Source of the DNA: Alligator mississippiensis
Lineage: Eukaryota > Chordata > Crocodylia > Alligatoridae
Assembly: GCF_030867095.1 (NCBI RefSeq)
Contig: NC_081830.1
Span: 36,811,832 to 36,875,831, forward strand
DNA length: 64,000 bases
Direction of reading: 5' to 3'
Shown here: positions 11,242 to 21,654 of the stretch, piece after piece
Layout: each line of letters starts with the position of its first letter
How positions within the stretch are numbered: position 1 is the stretch's first letter
Made by a program: the position numbers and the translations under genes
The notes under the pieces: model-generated
The model's database searches: none
Told to the model about the DNA's origin: nothing
What the model saw: the letters and a program-made list of their open reading frames with translations, nothing else

Positions 11242-11379
11242 GAGAAAGGCTAAAACAAAACCGTACAGTCCAAATAAGATCTGGCTATTCCCAGCCTGGA
11301 TGGGCTACTAGAGTAGGCATTGCTGGCATATCGCCAGGTCTTCAGAGGCATGTATATTTATAGCTTGGCATCATCTCAC
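11242..11379. repeat. Dispersed or duplicated segment, copy 2
   Basis: Second copy of 9955-10090 in the same orientation, 1.29 kb away. Confidence 0.75.
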
Positions 11380-12964
11380 TTATGTTATTAGACAAAGCAG
11401 TTACGAGCAGAACAACTAAAATTGGTTGAGGGATTCCCCAGCCCTGGGCTTGACTTTGGTCTCAGCTATTTTGGTCTGATACAGAAATAACAACCAGTCT
11501 TTTTTATTATTATTATTCTGATGTCTAATGTCCAACTCTGTATTTCCCTTAAGTGAAGGGGGCCCCCTGGCTCTGGATTTTTCCAAATCAACAAACAGCT
11601 CATCTTCTCAAACCAATGAGAGAGAATGTGTGTGCCAGAAAAAGGAAAGCCAGCCAAGGCACATGGGCTGAGCAGCCCCCAAGACACCGGGCCTGACAGC
11701 AGCTGTGTAGACATTTGGTCTCAGTGCTGGCAGGCTTCTCCCTGGAGGCCCCAATCCTGAGAGGTGCTGAGACAGTGGGAAATACAGTTGCAAACAGCCT
11801 ATCAGGACCAGGCCTGTTAATAGCACAAGACACTCCAAGGTCCTTTCCAACGCAGGCTGCACTTAGCAGCACCTTTCAGTTGAAGACTTCAAAGTATTTT
11901 CCAACTGATTAGCAAGCAACATTTCCAGTTGCAAAGGGTAGGGACAGACCAACAATATACTGTGTGGGGGAATGGGGCAAGGCTTCTCTGCATGTCAGCA
12001 GCTCCAGGCTACCTGCCTATGTGCACCTTCTTACCCCGTGGTAAATGAAAGCTAAACAGGGTTAGCTTTGCTCACAATGAAAGATGGGGGGGGGGGGGCA
12101 TTACTGTGATGTTACTATGGAATAAAAGCAAGCTCCTGTGCTGTTATTATGGAGCAATTGATATGGAGTCAAGCCCTGCCCTTCCCCATCACATAGGGTA
12201 AGTTGTTTGTAGGTCCATGCTTGCTCCTCTGATGGACTAGTAGTCTAGTAGTGCAGTTAAGTATGGGAGTCACTCGTTGACTTCCAAAGGACCATCCACA
12301 TGCTGGTTGTACACATCTGAACACTTGACTGAACCAGGGGCCATGCTTTTTTTGGAATAAGCCAGACCCACCAACCCCTGGTGTCTGTCCACTCCAGTGT
12401 TAAAAAACCCAAGAGCTCCAGAGACATATTTCTGTTCCTTAGCTCTCATTCATTGTTTGTGGCCTAAGCCTTGACTAGAAAGCTGCCACTTGTATCACCC
12501 TGCTGACAAGGTGCTAAAACTTGTATCACCATCTCAGTGACTAACAGTTTTTCAGCACACTGACTCTGCTTCCAGTCGCACAGAATGTGGCTGCTACCTC
12601 CTCTATGGACAATCACTTATGAACTTATAAAAACCTATGACAAAGCATAGCAAAACAGGAACTGAAAAGTTCAGTCCTCAGCCATTGGTGATTTCTCCAC
12701 AGAGCTGAGAGAGAGGGATGACAATAAGATCAATAATGGGGCTAGCCAGGTTCTGGTTCAGATCCCACTACAATTTAGAGTAGTCTTAGGGCTGCTCTAA
12801 ATTGTAACTGATTGCAATAGCATCCATGGACTTGATGCAGCTGACCTGAATTGAAGCAACCCTGATAATGATTATTTTTTGCAGCTCCCTTCTTAGTGAA
12901 CCTCAGGACTGTTTTTAGCCAAAGGCATTCCACTAACATTGTCAAAATCAAGCTGAACCTCTCC

Positions 12965-12995
<31 letters not shown>

Positions 12996-14716
12996 ACACA
13001 CACACACTGGGAGGATGAGAATCTTCACTCCTAACCAGATCAGCATTGAGTTTTTGAGTTAGTGGATGCTTCTTAGAAATGAGCCAGTGTTGACTGTTAG
13101 AAGTGCTCATTTCAGTATCTCTCCTCACACAAGGTTTGAGGTCAGAAACACACTTATAGGTTCTCCTAGCTTTGCAGATTGGCACAGATCTCTTCACCAC
13201 CCTACCTACCTGTTTGACTTCTCTTCAGGGTTTTCTATGCCTGTTCATACTCTCCTGGGGGGATGGATCTGCCATGCTGCTGGAAAAGTCATCCTCATCT
13301 TCAGCCTCTTCCTAGGCTCCTCTCCCCTTCCACAGTTCACTCTCCTCTCCACAGGTTACTGGCTGTGGAGAGAAGCCTTCATCAAAGTGGTGGGTTCCTA
13401 CAACAAGCCCTGCTGGAGCCAGTCTAATCTCTGGAAGACACTGGATCCATCTAATCTCTGGAAGATCATTTTGCAAAGAACCGCCTCAACCAGGAGTGCT
13501 CTTGACCAGGTCCTGGATCGTACTACAGTCCCCATCTGGCTGAGCTAAGTGGCTGTTAAGCCAGGGTGGTGAGCCAAAGGCTCGCTATGGATAAGAATCA
13601 TGTTTCTAGGTCTCCTCTCTTTCAGGCCTCTGTGTAAGGAATGCAGCCAGCAGAGAACTAGCAGTCATGTGAATAGTACAGTGATGAGACATAATAGCCA
13701 ACAAGAGATACCATCATTTACCACCCACAACGACTCTTTAGTTAAACAAGGATGTTCTTTGGTTGGATATCCATTTTCTTTGGAACCTCCCTGCAGAGCA
13801 GCTGCTGGCACTTGCTGGAGGTAGAGTGGCTGTTGAATACACTCCAATATTGACCGGGCTTCCAGCCAACATCAGCCTGTCTAGCCCAAGACTCCATCAA
13901 ATCTTTATGGAGGAAGAAGGGTTACAACTCTACTTACAAGGTATTGTGGCTCCTTTTTTCCTGGTCTCAATGCAAACATTGCCAAGATTTAAAAGAAGAA
14001 AAATTATGATAAGTAAAGTATATATAATTTGTTCTTTTGTTTTATTCACTATTTTACATTTCAACACATTTAATAGGCTCATTTAATTGGGACAGCTGCT
14101 TACAGATGATTTTTAGAACTACAGTAGATAAGCCAAGACATACTCAACCATACTGGTAATCTCTCTCTCACAGGACACAAATACAATCACCACAAATGCA
14201 CATACCATCAACAACCAGACATTTCCAATGGTTGGATCTCAGCTGGACCGTCCAATGCTCATTTTTAAAGACAGCAGTATGCATACCCAAGAGATGTCTG
14301 CTATCATACAGCCACAATTATTGCTATAGATATGGGCCTCAGTTCCACATCTCATTTGACCTCCTTGCTGGAGGTTTGTTATGAAAATCTGCAGCAATAT
14401 CCCATCGACACTTAACTGACCAGGCATGTCTCCTTTGCCTTCAGACTGACCCAAGAAGTGCCACAGAGAAGCACTCCCCCTCCACTCACAGTGGGCACAC
14501 ACCAATAAGCGTGTCCATGACAGAGCCAAGAGTGGCTCTGAGCAGGTGCTTAATATCACTCCAATGTGCTATTAAAATACAACAGCCAGGGAAGTATCCT
14601 CTGACAACCCTAACCCAACGATGATTGATGCCAGGGAGGTATGACAAGAGATGGATTACATTAGACATGCCTTGTACATATACTCTCCCTCTAAAGCACC
14701 TACTACTACTTGCCAC
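11380..14716. other. No gene recognised
   Basis: Apart from the C/CA run, I see only chance open frames (for example 13066-13548 plus and 12775-13200 minus) with no family resemblance, and no clear repeat. Confidence 0.6.
12963..13007. repeat. Poly-C run joined to (CA)n microsatellite
   Basis: Eighteen C (12963-12980) followed by a CA dinucleotide run to 13007. Confidence 0.95.
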
Positions 14717-14797
14717 TGTCAGAGAGGGGATACTGGGCTAGATAGACCATTGGCACTGCTTACGTCTGACCCAGTATGGCACTGCTTACGTTTTTAA
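14717..14797 (+). mobile_element. CR1-type tail with internal duplication
   Basis: GATACTGGGCTAGATAGACC and TCTGACCCAGTATGGC are the usual reptile CR1 tail. GGCACTGCTTACGT occurs twice (about 14752 and 14778). Confidence 0.7.
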
Positions 14798-15784
14798 CAC
14801 AGCTGTTGCCTAATTTCTGGAATTTAGCATATACAGAACAGGAACATGAGGATGGGGGAGGCTTCTCAGAGTGCTCCCAGGTTCAGCAGGGGTGAGAGAG
14901 ACATGCCCACTAAATCATACCCCAGCACAAAGGTTATCTTTAATAAATCCACATCTTCAAAACAGCATGAATGTGAAGTCATATATGTGAATGTGTAATC
15001 ACTAAGGGGACAGCTGCTTTTTTTTTTTGTTTTGCTGCTCAAAATGAGATTAGATTAAAAATGCAAAATTGAGTATGGGGACCATCTGGGCAGTTTATTC
15101 CCAGCCATTAATTTGCAAGGAACCAAATGATTTTGAATGGGCCAGATAGTCAACTTTGAGAAGCTGCCTGGGCAATAACCATTTTGTAAGGAACGTGATC
15201 ATGATTTCCACTGTCATTCGTAATGCACACATTCTATATAGCACACATACAATGATCCCAATGACTCCATTGAGAATTTGCTCTTTTCTATGCATATCAA
15301 CTCCCCGCCCCGCCCCCGACCCTTGGCCAATCAGAGTTCAGGTGATTAAATAACTGTAAAATACTCTGTATAGCTGAGAAAACCATGCATTTCCCCACCT
15401 AGTACAGCAATGAATCAATGTATCATGCCCCACTGAAATTGTGGTGGGCACATCACCCATGACCTCTGATTGACTGAGTGTTCAATTTCAACATAAATTC
15501 AAGTAACTGTGATGTGGAATTGACCACTGTTGAGAAGAAATCACACCCTGCTAGGTTGCGGCTCAGGACCTGCAGCTTCGCCAAGCTTATATTTCTAGCA
15601 TGCACAAATGCCTTTTCACTTTATATTCCACAGGGCTACATTATCTCTCACCTCTCTTCCATTGTCCCAGGTAAAGCTACTCTCTAGTAAATAGCAATAG
15701 CTCTCACCTGCTGTGAGGCTGCTCATCAGGCCTCATTTCTAACACCTCCCACTTTACTGTTGCCTCATTTATTTTTCTTCATAT
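14798..15784. other. No gene recognised, downstream of NRROS
   Basis: Contains a short poly-T run near 15020 and a GC-rich patch with CCAAT near 15303-15335, but nothing supporting a gene. Confidence 0.6.
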
Positions 15785-16221
15785 TTGTTCTTCTTCATTT
15801 TTTTATTCAGACCTTCTTCAGCATGACTCTCTCTTCTCTTCCAAATTCCCCTGCCAGTTACATGTATTCCCAGTCTTTGAAGATCTGCATTGCTTATTCT
15901 ATTCATGGGTTACCAGTCCTTCTGACTCGCTGTATTCAGCCCTCTGCTCATGGATTCCAACTCTGAGAGCTTCCATTGTCATGCTTGACAGGATGCCCCA
16001 GCCCTACCCAACACAATGGGAGAACGAACCCCAGGGCACTGTGCTCCTGAAATGCAGCACTGAGAATGCCCAAGAGAGGGTTACTAATCCTCTCCCACCA
16101 AAGCACCCACCTTGCCCCCACTCACTTCATCACCCAAGGACTTGACTGCTTAAGAAAGGTCTCAGACATGCCATCCCACCTTCATTCTGGGTGCCAATGC
16201 CTACTACTTTCCCCATAGCCA
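15785..16221 (-). other. NRROS: NRROS 3'UTR with candidate poly(A) signals
   Basis: Downstream of the TGA stop (16224-16222) the minus strand carries AATAAA at 15807-15802 and again at 15773-15768. Either would give a short 3'UTR of roughly 400-450 nt. No strong GU-rich element makes one clearly better, so the end is approximate. Confidence 0.5.
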
Positions 16222-18198
16222 TCAGTAGGGGCTGGACACCCTGTACCGGCTTTTCACCATCTGAAGCAGCTTTTGCTTGAAAGTAAGGAACAGGATAGCA
16301 AAGGCAACAAGCAAGGTCAAGCAAATGGGAAGAGCAAGCACCAGGTACAACAAAGTCAAATTCACTGTCATCCACCTGCAGCCCTGAAGGACAGACTCAG
16401 GCAGCTCTGCTGCATGAAGTGTTCTGGAGGAGTACAGACAGGTGACCTCCACCCTGTCTACAATGTGCACTGTTTGGAGAGTGTGCAGGAAGTCCCACCA
16501 TTCCAGCTTGCAGCAGTTGTATGGGTTCTGGCTGAGGTAGAGTATGTCAAGACTCTTTCCGAGCTGCTTCTGCATGGCATCCTGTGACAGGGAGGTGAGA
16601 AGGTTTCTCCGGAGGTTCAAGGTGTGCAGCTTCAGACTACCCAAGGACTCTGGGAAGCTGTCCAGGGAGTTTTCAGACAAGTCCAAACTTAACAGGTTCT
16701 GAAAGCTAGAGAAGTCCATATCTGCTGTTGCACAGGATAAGCTAGCATTCCTGAGAGAGACAACTTGGAGTGTTAGTGCAATATCTTGCAGAGGTCTCAG
16801 GCTCCTGGACAGGGCTCTCTGATTGTTAGAGAGATCTAAGTGTGTTAGCGAGGTTCCACTAAAAGCATGGCCATCCACCACATCTAGGCCACATCCAGCC
16901 AAGTAAAGTTGTTTCAGGGTCATAATATTCCTGAAGTCTATGCAGACAGAGTACTTACTACCATCTGCATTAGCTTGCTGGGGACAAATATCTATCCGGT
17001 TGTGACTTAGGTCCACTGTAGTGATCTTTGGTGTGTGGGCAAAGAGTTTAGCGGGTACTTTCTGTAGCCCATTGGCACTCAAGTTAAAAAATCTGAGATT
17101 TGGCAGTATGCCTTCAGAACCTAGATCCACCTGTAGCTCCAAGAGCTGGTTCTGACTGAGGTCCAGTTCAATAAGCATGCCTGGAGGTTCTTCCTCCCAT
17201 ATATGAAAGGTCTGCAAGCAGTTCTGATTGAGCTTCAGATAAGACAGGGAAGTCATACCTGCCAGAAACCCTTCAGGCAGATACCAGAACTGGTTCTGGC
17301 TCATGTCTAGGAACCTCAAGGAGGAGAGGTTGCTGTGGATGACCTCATCCCAGAGGCTGAGCGTAGTGATGTTAGTGATATTGCCATCTATGAGAAGGAA
17401 CTGCACAGTGACATTTGGAGGGTATGTGGCATTGGGAAGATGTCTATAAAAGCACATCTCATTGTCCATCAGCAGCAGGGAGCTCAGTTTGCTTTGCCTG
17501 GGCAACAATGGGAAGAAGAGGAGCCGGTTATGGGAGAGGTCTAATGTCTCCAGCTCAAATAGAGCATCACTCTCTACAGCCAGGAACCACTCAATGATAT
17601 TATTGCTGGCATTCAGCATCTTCAGCTGGGTCAGGTCAAACTCCACAATGCAGGGAAGGTAGTTGTAGGCCAGACTGAGCCTCTCCAGTCTCCGTAGGCC
17701 TTCAAAGGTGCCACTCTCTATCTCAAAGATGTAGTTCTTCTCCAGGTTCAGCTCCTGCAGCTGGCTCAGCCTCTCAAAGATAAAAGAATCCAGCCTCATG
17801 ATGACATTCCTAGCCACAGACAAGGACACCAAGGAAGACAGATTCTGGATGAGGGTAGCCATCATGTCTTCAGTGAGTTGGTTCCCAGACAAGTCCAGTT
17901 TCCTCAGAGCTGGTAAGGACCAAAGAGCAGCTGCTGTCACAGAGTAGTTGGTAAAGAGAGCATTATCTGCCAAGGAGAGAACTTGGAGGCCTCTGTTGTT
18001 TAGGAAGGCTCCAGATTCAATAAGCTTCAGTGTGTTTCCAGACAGGCCGAGGTTCCCCAGCTGCCTGTACTGCAGCAGAGAGGCATTTTTTAGCATCTGT
18101 ATAGTGTTGTCATCTAGGAAAAGCTCCTTTGTGTTAGCTGGGAGGTCTGCTGGGACCAACTTCAGCTCCCTCCCATTGCAAGCCGCAGCTCCATGCCC
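16222..18198 (-). CDS. NRROS: NRROS (LRRC33) main coding exon: leucine-rich repeats and membrane anchor
   Basis: This exon encodes residues 33-690 of a leucine-rich repeat membrane protein that in mammals tethers latent TGF-beta1 on myeloid cells and microglia and limits NOX2 assembly. It contains about twenty LRRs with LxxLxLxxN spacing, many N-glycosylation sites, an LRR C-cap (YLSQNPYNCC), a transmembrane helix near residues 646-672 and a short cytoplasmic tail ending SRYRVSSPY, close to the mammalian NRROS tail. Blocks such as FELETLDLSHN and SLRFLDMSQNQF match NRROS rather than its sister GARP (LRRC32). Cysteines near residues 215 and 359 lie in contexts conserved in NRROS and correspond to positions used by GARP-type proteins to bond pro-TGF-beta (family knowledge). 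The exon starts after a pyrimidine-rich tract and AG at 18199-18200, in phase 0 with the upstream exon. The open frame continues to an ATG at 18255, but that part is intron. Nothing disrupts the frame; total length 690 compares with 692 in human. Confidence 0.97.
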   Translation of the reverse strand, partial: GHGAAACNGRELKLVPADLPANTKELFLDDNTIQMLKNASLLQYRQLGNLGLSGNTLKLIESGAFLNNRGLQVLSLADNALFTNYSVTAAALWSLPALRKLDLSGNQLTEDMMATLIQNLSSLVSLSVARNVIMRLDSFIFERLSQLQELNLEKNYIFEIESGTFEGLRRLERLSLAYNYLPCIVEFDLTQLKMLNASNNIIEWFLAVESDALFELETLDLSHNRLLFFPLLPRQSKLSSLLLMDNEMCFYRHLPNATYPPNVTVQFLLIDGNITNITTLSLWDEVIHSNLSSLRFLDMSQNQFWYLPEGFLAGMTSLSYLKLNQNCLQTFHIWEEEPPGMLIELDLSQNQLLELQVDLGSEGILPNLRFFNLSANGLQKVPAKLFAHTPKITTVDLSHNRIDICPQQANADGSKYSVCIDFRNIMTLKQLYLAGCGLDVVDGHAFSGTSLTHLDLSNNQRALSRSLRPLQDIALTLQVVSLRNASLSCATADMDFSSFQNLLSLDLSENSLDSFPESLGSLKLHTLNLRRNLLTSLSQDAMQKQLGKSLDILYLSQNPYNCCKLEWWDFLHTLQTVHIVDRVEVTCLYSSRTLHAAELPESVLQGCRWMTVNLTLLYLVLALPICLTLLVAFAILFLTFKQKLLQMVKSRYRVSSPY

Positions 18199-20000
18199 CT
18201 GAAGCAAGAAACATATGGCCATTAACACGACTGGAAAGAGTAAGCCCAGAAGCAAAGGCCTAGGAGCAGTTCAGGTTGGGAGACATCTTTGATACACACA
18301 CACACCACCTCCACCACTCCCTTAACTCCTCCCCCTTCCTTCATAGGACAAGTTTTGAACTATAACCACAGCAATGGTTGCCTGAATCACTGAAAGAGAG
18401 AGCCCTTTGGACAGATGCTGAAGAGCTGGGTGGCATTCTACTAAGGAAGAAGCAGGGGCTGATGGTATTCCCCAGGCCTCCTCCAAAAGTGTTCAGTCAG
18501 ATCATCTTCTGCTTTTGGACTTTAGGAGTATGCCAACAGTGTGTCCTCAGTACTGCCAAGGAAGCCTACTTTCCAGCACACCCTGCCCAACCACTCCAGC
18601 TCAAACACATCATGGAAGCTAATCCTGGGGGAACCCCCACAGCCACTTTCAGTCATACCAAAGATCAAGGGATGTCCCCAGATAGGCTTTCTTGGCACAC
18701 TGTCAGGTTTGGCTCATGTAGGTGGGATGGGGTTACTCAAGAGTGTCCATCTCTGGGAGCACAGGGACGCAATGCAGGTAGATCTACACTGCAATGGAGC
18801 ATGTTCCTACCATAGGCTGGCTAAACCCAGTCACAAAAGCAATGAAGATGAGACTGACATGACTTAGTATCAAGTTCAACCTCAGATTCCCCAATAGCTT
18901 TTACCTGAGCTGCCAACCTGAGCTAAAAACCGTGTCACTTTGCCTTTTCGGCTGTTCTAGCCTGAGTAGCAAACTTGGGGTAGTCAGACTGAGTTAGGGA
19001 CACACTGGTTTTGTGGTGGAGTCATATACTAGCTTTCATCAGGAATGAATAACAGAAAGGACATCCCATACAAAGCCAAGTTCTCAGGGGGGCTCAGCAC
19101 CCACAGCAGTGGCTCAGGTCCTATTTAGTCATCTGAATAAATAGCTAGAATCTAGAAAACTTGATATGCCAAACCCAGCCCTTCAGAGGGAAGCTCCTGG
19201 GGGGCGTCTTCCACTGCCTCTTGTACAGCACTAAGCCCACCTCACTGATTAGCCCACAATGCTTGTTTTCAGAGTGGAAGCTACAGCTGTTTGGCACTTC
19301 TGAAAAAATAAAAAATAAAAATCAAGCCCAACATCACAGCAGTCTCCTAAAAAGCCAGCGTCTTCTTGGGCAAGCACTCCCAGTGGTTCTTTCCATTCCC
19401 ACCCCAAACTACCCACAAATCCAAGTCTGGTGCCCACCCTGATGCTTTCTTCTAGATCTCCCTCTCTCCCTTCCTCCACCTCACATCTTGGTTTTTATTT
19501 ATTGTGAGGACAAAGTTAATAAATGCAGTTACTATGGAAATGCCTCTTCTATGCTCTGCTGTGCCCTCTCCCACTTTATCAGTCAGTTCCCCAGGAAAGA
19601 GCTGTTCTCAGGATTCCCTGTTTCATTCACTGTACACCACATTAGATGCTCACTTCACAGTCAAGAATGGAAGCCTAAGTTCTGCCTACATTTAATTTAA
19701 AAAAAAAAAAAATCTTTGGGCCAAGATGAAGTTGCAGTCTAATAGATGAACATCAAAGCTAGGGAGAAACAGGTTGGAGTTGCTTCCTCCACCATCCCTA
19801 AAGCAGCAGCTGCCAAAAATGGGCAATGGGTTTTTTTGCCCCCTCTTGATAAACAATTAATCTGGATGAAAGCACAGTTTCACATCAAACCAAACTATTG
19901 GTGACTTCAAATAAAAAGTTAGCTACGTAGAAAGCAGGCCATCAGGGGGAAAGAGAAGGGATCGCTTTGGAACCACATGAATTAGCACCAGGGAACTCAC
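18199..20000 (-). other. NRROS: NRROS intron between the two coding exons
   Basis: A GT-AG intron of 1802 bp in phase 0. It includes an in-frame hydrophobic read-through at 18199-18255 that mimics a signal peptide but is not supported by homology. A poly-A run lies near 19700. I see no other gene in it. Confidence 0.88.
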
Positions 20001-20096
20001 CAGTTTGCAAACCCCATGAGACATTCCAGTGTGGCTTCCCCATCCTCTTCCTAGAAAGGCTAGACCCAGGCAGAGCCAAAGCACAGTTGTCTCCAT
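20001..20096 (-). CDS. NRROS: NRROS first coding exon (start codon and signal peptide)
   Basis: These 32 codons begin METTVLWLCLGLAFLGRGW, a signal peptide (short n-region, hydrophobic core) resembling the human NRROS start MELLPLWLCLGF, and end HGVCKL, like human SQGVCKL. A consensus donor GTGAGT follows at 20000-19995. The reading phase joins directly to the GHGAAACNG start of the large exon, recreating the N-terminal cysteine cap. An acceptor TTTCTCTCTTAG lies just upstream, so the exon runs 20001-20115 with 19 nt of 5'UTR. The acceptor is a tandem NAGNAG (TTAG/CAG), so the UTR may vary by 3 nt. Gene finders that need long open frames would miss this exon. The start is chosen because it supplies the secretion signal that the large exon lacks. 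Confidence 0.92.
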
Positions 20097-20115
20097 CTCA
20101 ACAGCAGTGCTCCTG

Positions 20116-21654
20116 CTAAGAGAGAAACCCAGGATAAGACCACGCTTGAGAGGCCTGGCCTGCCTTTATCCCATGGGAAGGATTATTTGAGGGTCCAACC
20201 AGTTCCCAGGAGACACAAGATGGCATGGTCACTGCCTCACAGAACTCTGCCTCAAATACAGTCTTACACTGAATTCACAACATAGATTCAGGCCCTAAAT
20301 ATTTTGATCTGAAGCTGGCTCTGCTCTGTGAAAAACTTATGAGGCTGCATGCTTCCCAGAGCTGTCTATGCACATTGGGTCTAATGACACACTATCACTT
20401 CCTTTGTTTTCTGGACTAGGGGATACACAGAAGTGGGAATGGACCAGGTGGGGCACCAGTGGCACCCCAAGCTGGTGGAATACTTCCTAGAGGGTTAATA
20501 CAGAGCAGCAAAACATAGGGGATGTTCACAAGCTAGGCCAAATACCTGGGTACAAGCTCAGCACAGGTAGAGAAGCAGAGTAAATTAGCTACAGATTGCT
20601 GGTACCTGAACTCAGGTATGCCCATACCTCCCAGCATCCACTGCTCTGATTATAGTGGATATTTACCTATAGGAGGCTCTGTGGGGGCCAGACTCTGGCC
20701 TGAGACCCACTTAGAGACTGAAGACACCTTTTTCCCCTCACCTTCCTCTGATCTGACAACCTGAGCCTCTTTCATGCCGATAGCCTTATTTTACTTTTCA
20801 CTGACAGGCCATCTCCTACAATGTGCCAGCACCTTTCTAGCACAAAGGGACCTCCCTCCCCACCCCCCGACCAGGTCCCACTGTAATGCAAGCAGCAGAA
20901 ATTCATGCAGGATCAATTCACAGGACCAGCGAGTGTGCAGAGACGCACCATGTTGTGATGTTAATACTTGAAAACCCTTCTCAGAGGAACCACAGCGCCT
21001 CATAGAACAGATGCTTCCATCCACCTGCAGCGTGTCATAAAGAAGTTTCCTTCCAGAGAAGCAGCAGAATCCCACACATCGACTGTTCCCTTTATCTAAT
21101 CTCTTATTAACAAACAAAGGGCTGGATTTTCAAAAGTGCTGGGTGTCCACCAAACTAAGCCCCAAATTCTCCTGAAAAATGTCTTTCACCAACAGTCCAG
21201 TGGTCCAAATCAGTGGAACCTACTGCCTTTTGATAAAAAAAGTAGTGGGTTGATGATGCCATCTGTTTATAGCATTTTCACTTAAGAGAAATGCAAACCT
21301 AGAGGGGCAGGATATGCAGCACATTTACACTGGTGCGATTTACTTTGCTTTTGCACACTGGCAAAATTGCACCAAGATCCAGAGCAGACAGATGATCAGC
21401 TATCCCACAGGTAGTGACACACAGTAGGCAGCTATATATGAGCACCTTACCAGTAGGCAGTAGGGAAGCATATAGGAGTCTGTTTGTCTTGAGCAAACAG
21501 TTATCCCAGGATAGCTGCAGACACACACCATTTATGCTGTTTTCCCCCAGGGTAACTGCATCTGACTGGAGGGCCTGGTGGCAATGGCAGGGCTACTCAT
21601 GGCAAGGTAGCTCCTATAAAATACAATGTTGCAATGTTTCTTTTATGGAGAAAA
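20116..21654. other. NRROS upstream region
   Basis: Intron or 5' flank of NRROS. A minus-strand AAAGGAAGTG (near 20404-20395) resembles a PU.1/ETS site, which would fit a myeloid gene, but one motif is weak evidence. No other gene seen. Confidence 0.4.

Noticed and set aside
13066-13548. 160-residue plus-strand frame
   Set aside because: No motif or family similarity, no splice or promoter support; length is within chance for this region.
15300-15340. GC boxes and CCAAT as a promoter
   Set aside because: Short, isolated, with no exon signals beside it.
1-16000. CEP19 or PIGX, expected next to NRROS from mammalian synteny
   Set aside because: I looked for their conserved protein blocks and found none; they must lie outside the window or elsewhere.
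18199-18255. N-terminal extension of the NRROS frame as signal peptide
   Set aside because: Lies upstream of a good acceptor, has no homology, and the true signal peptide is at 20.0-20.1 kb.
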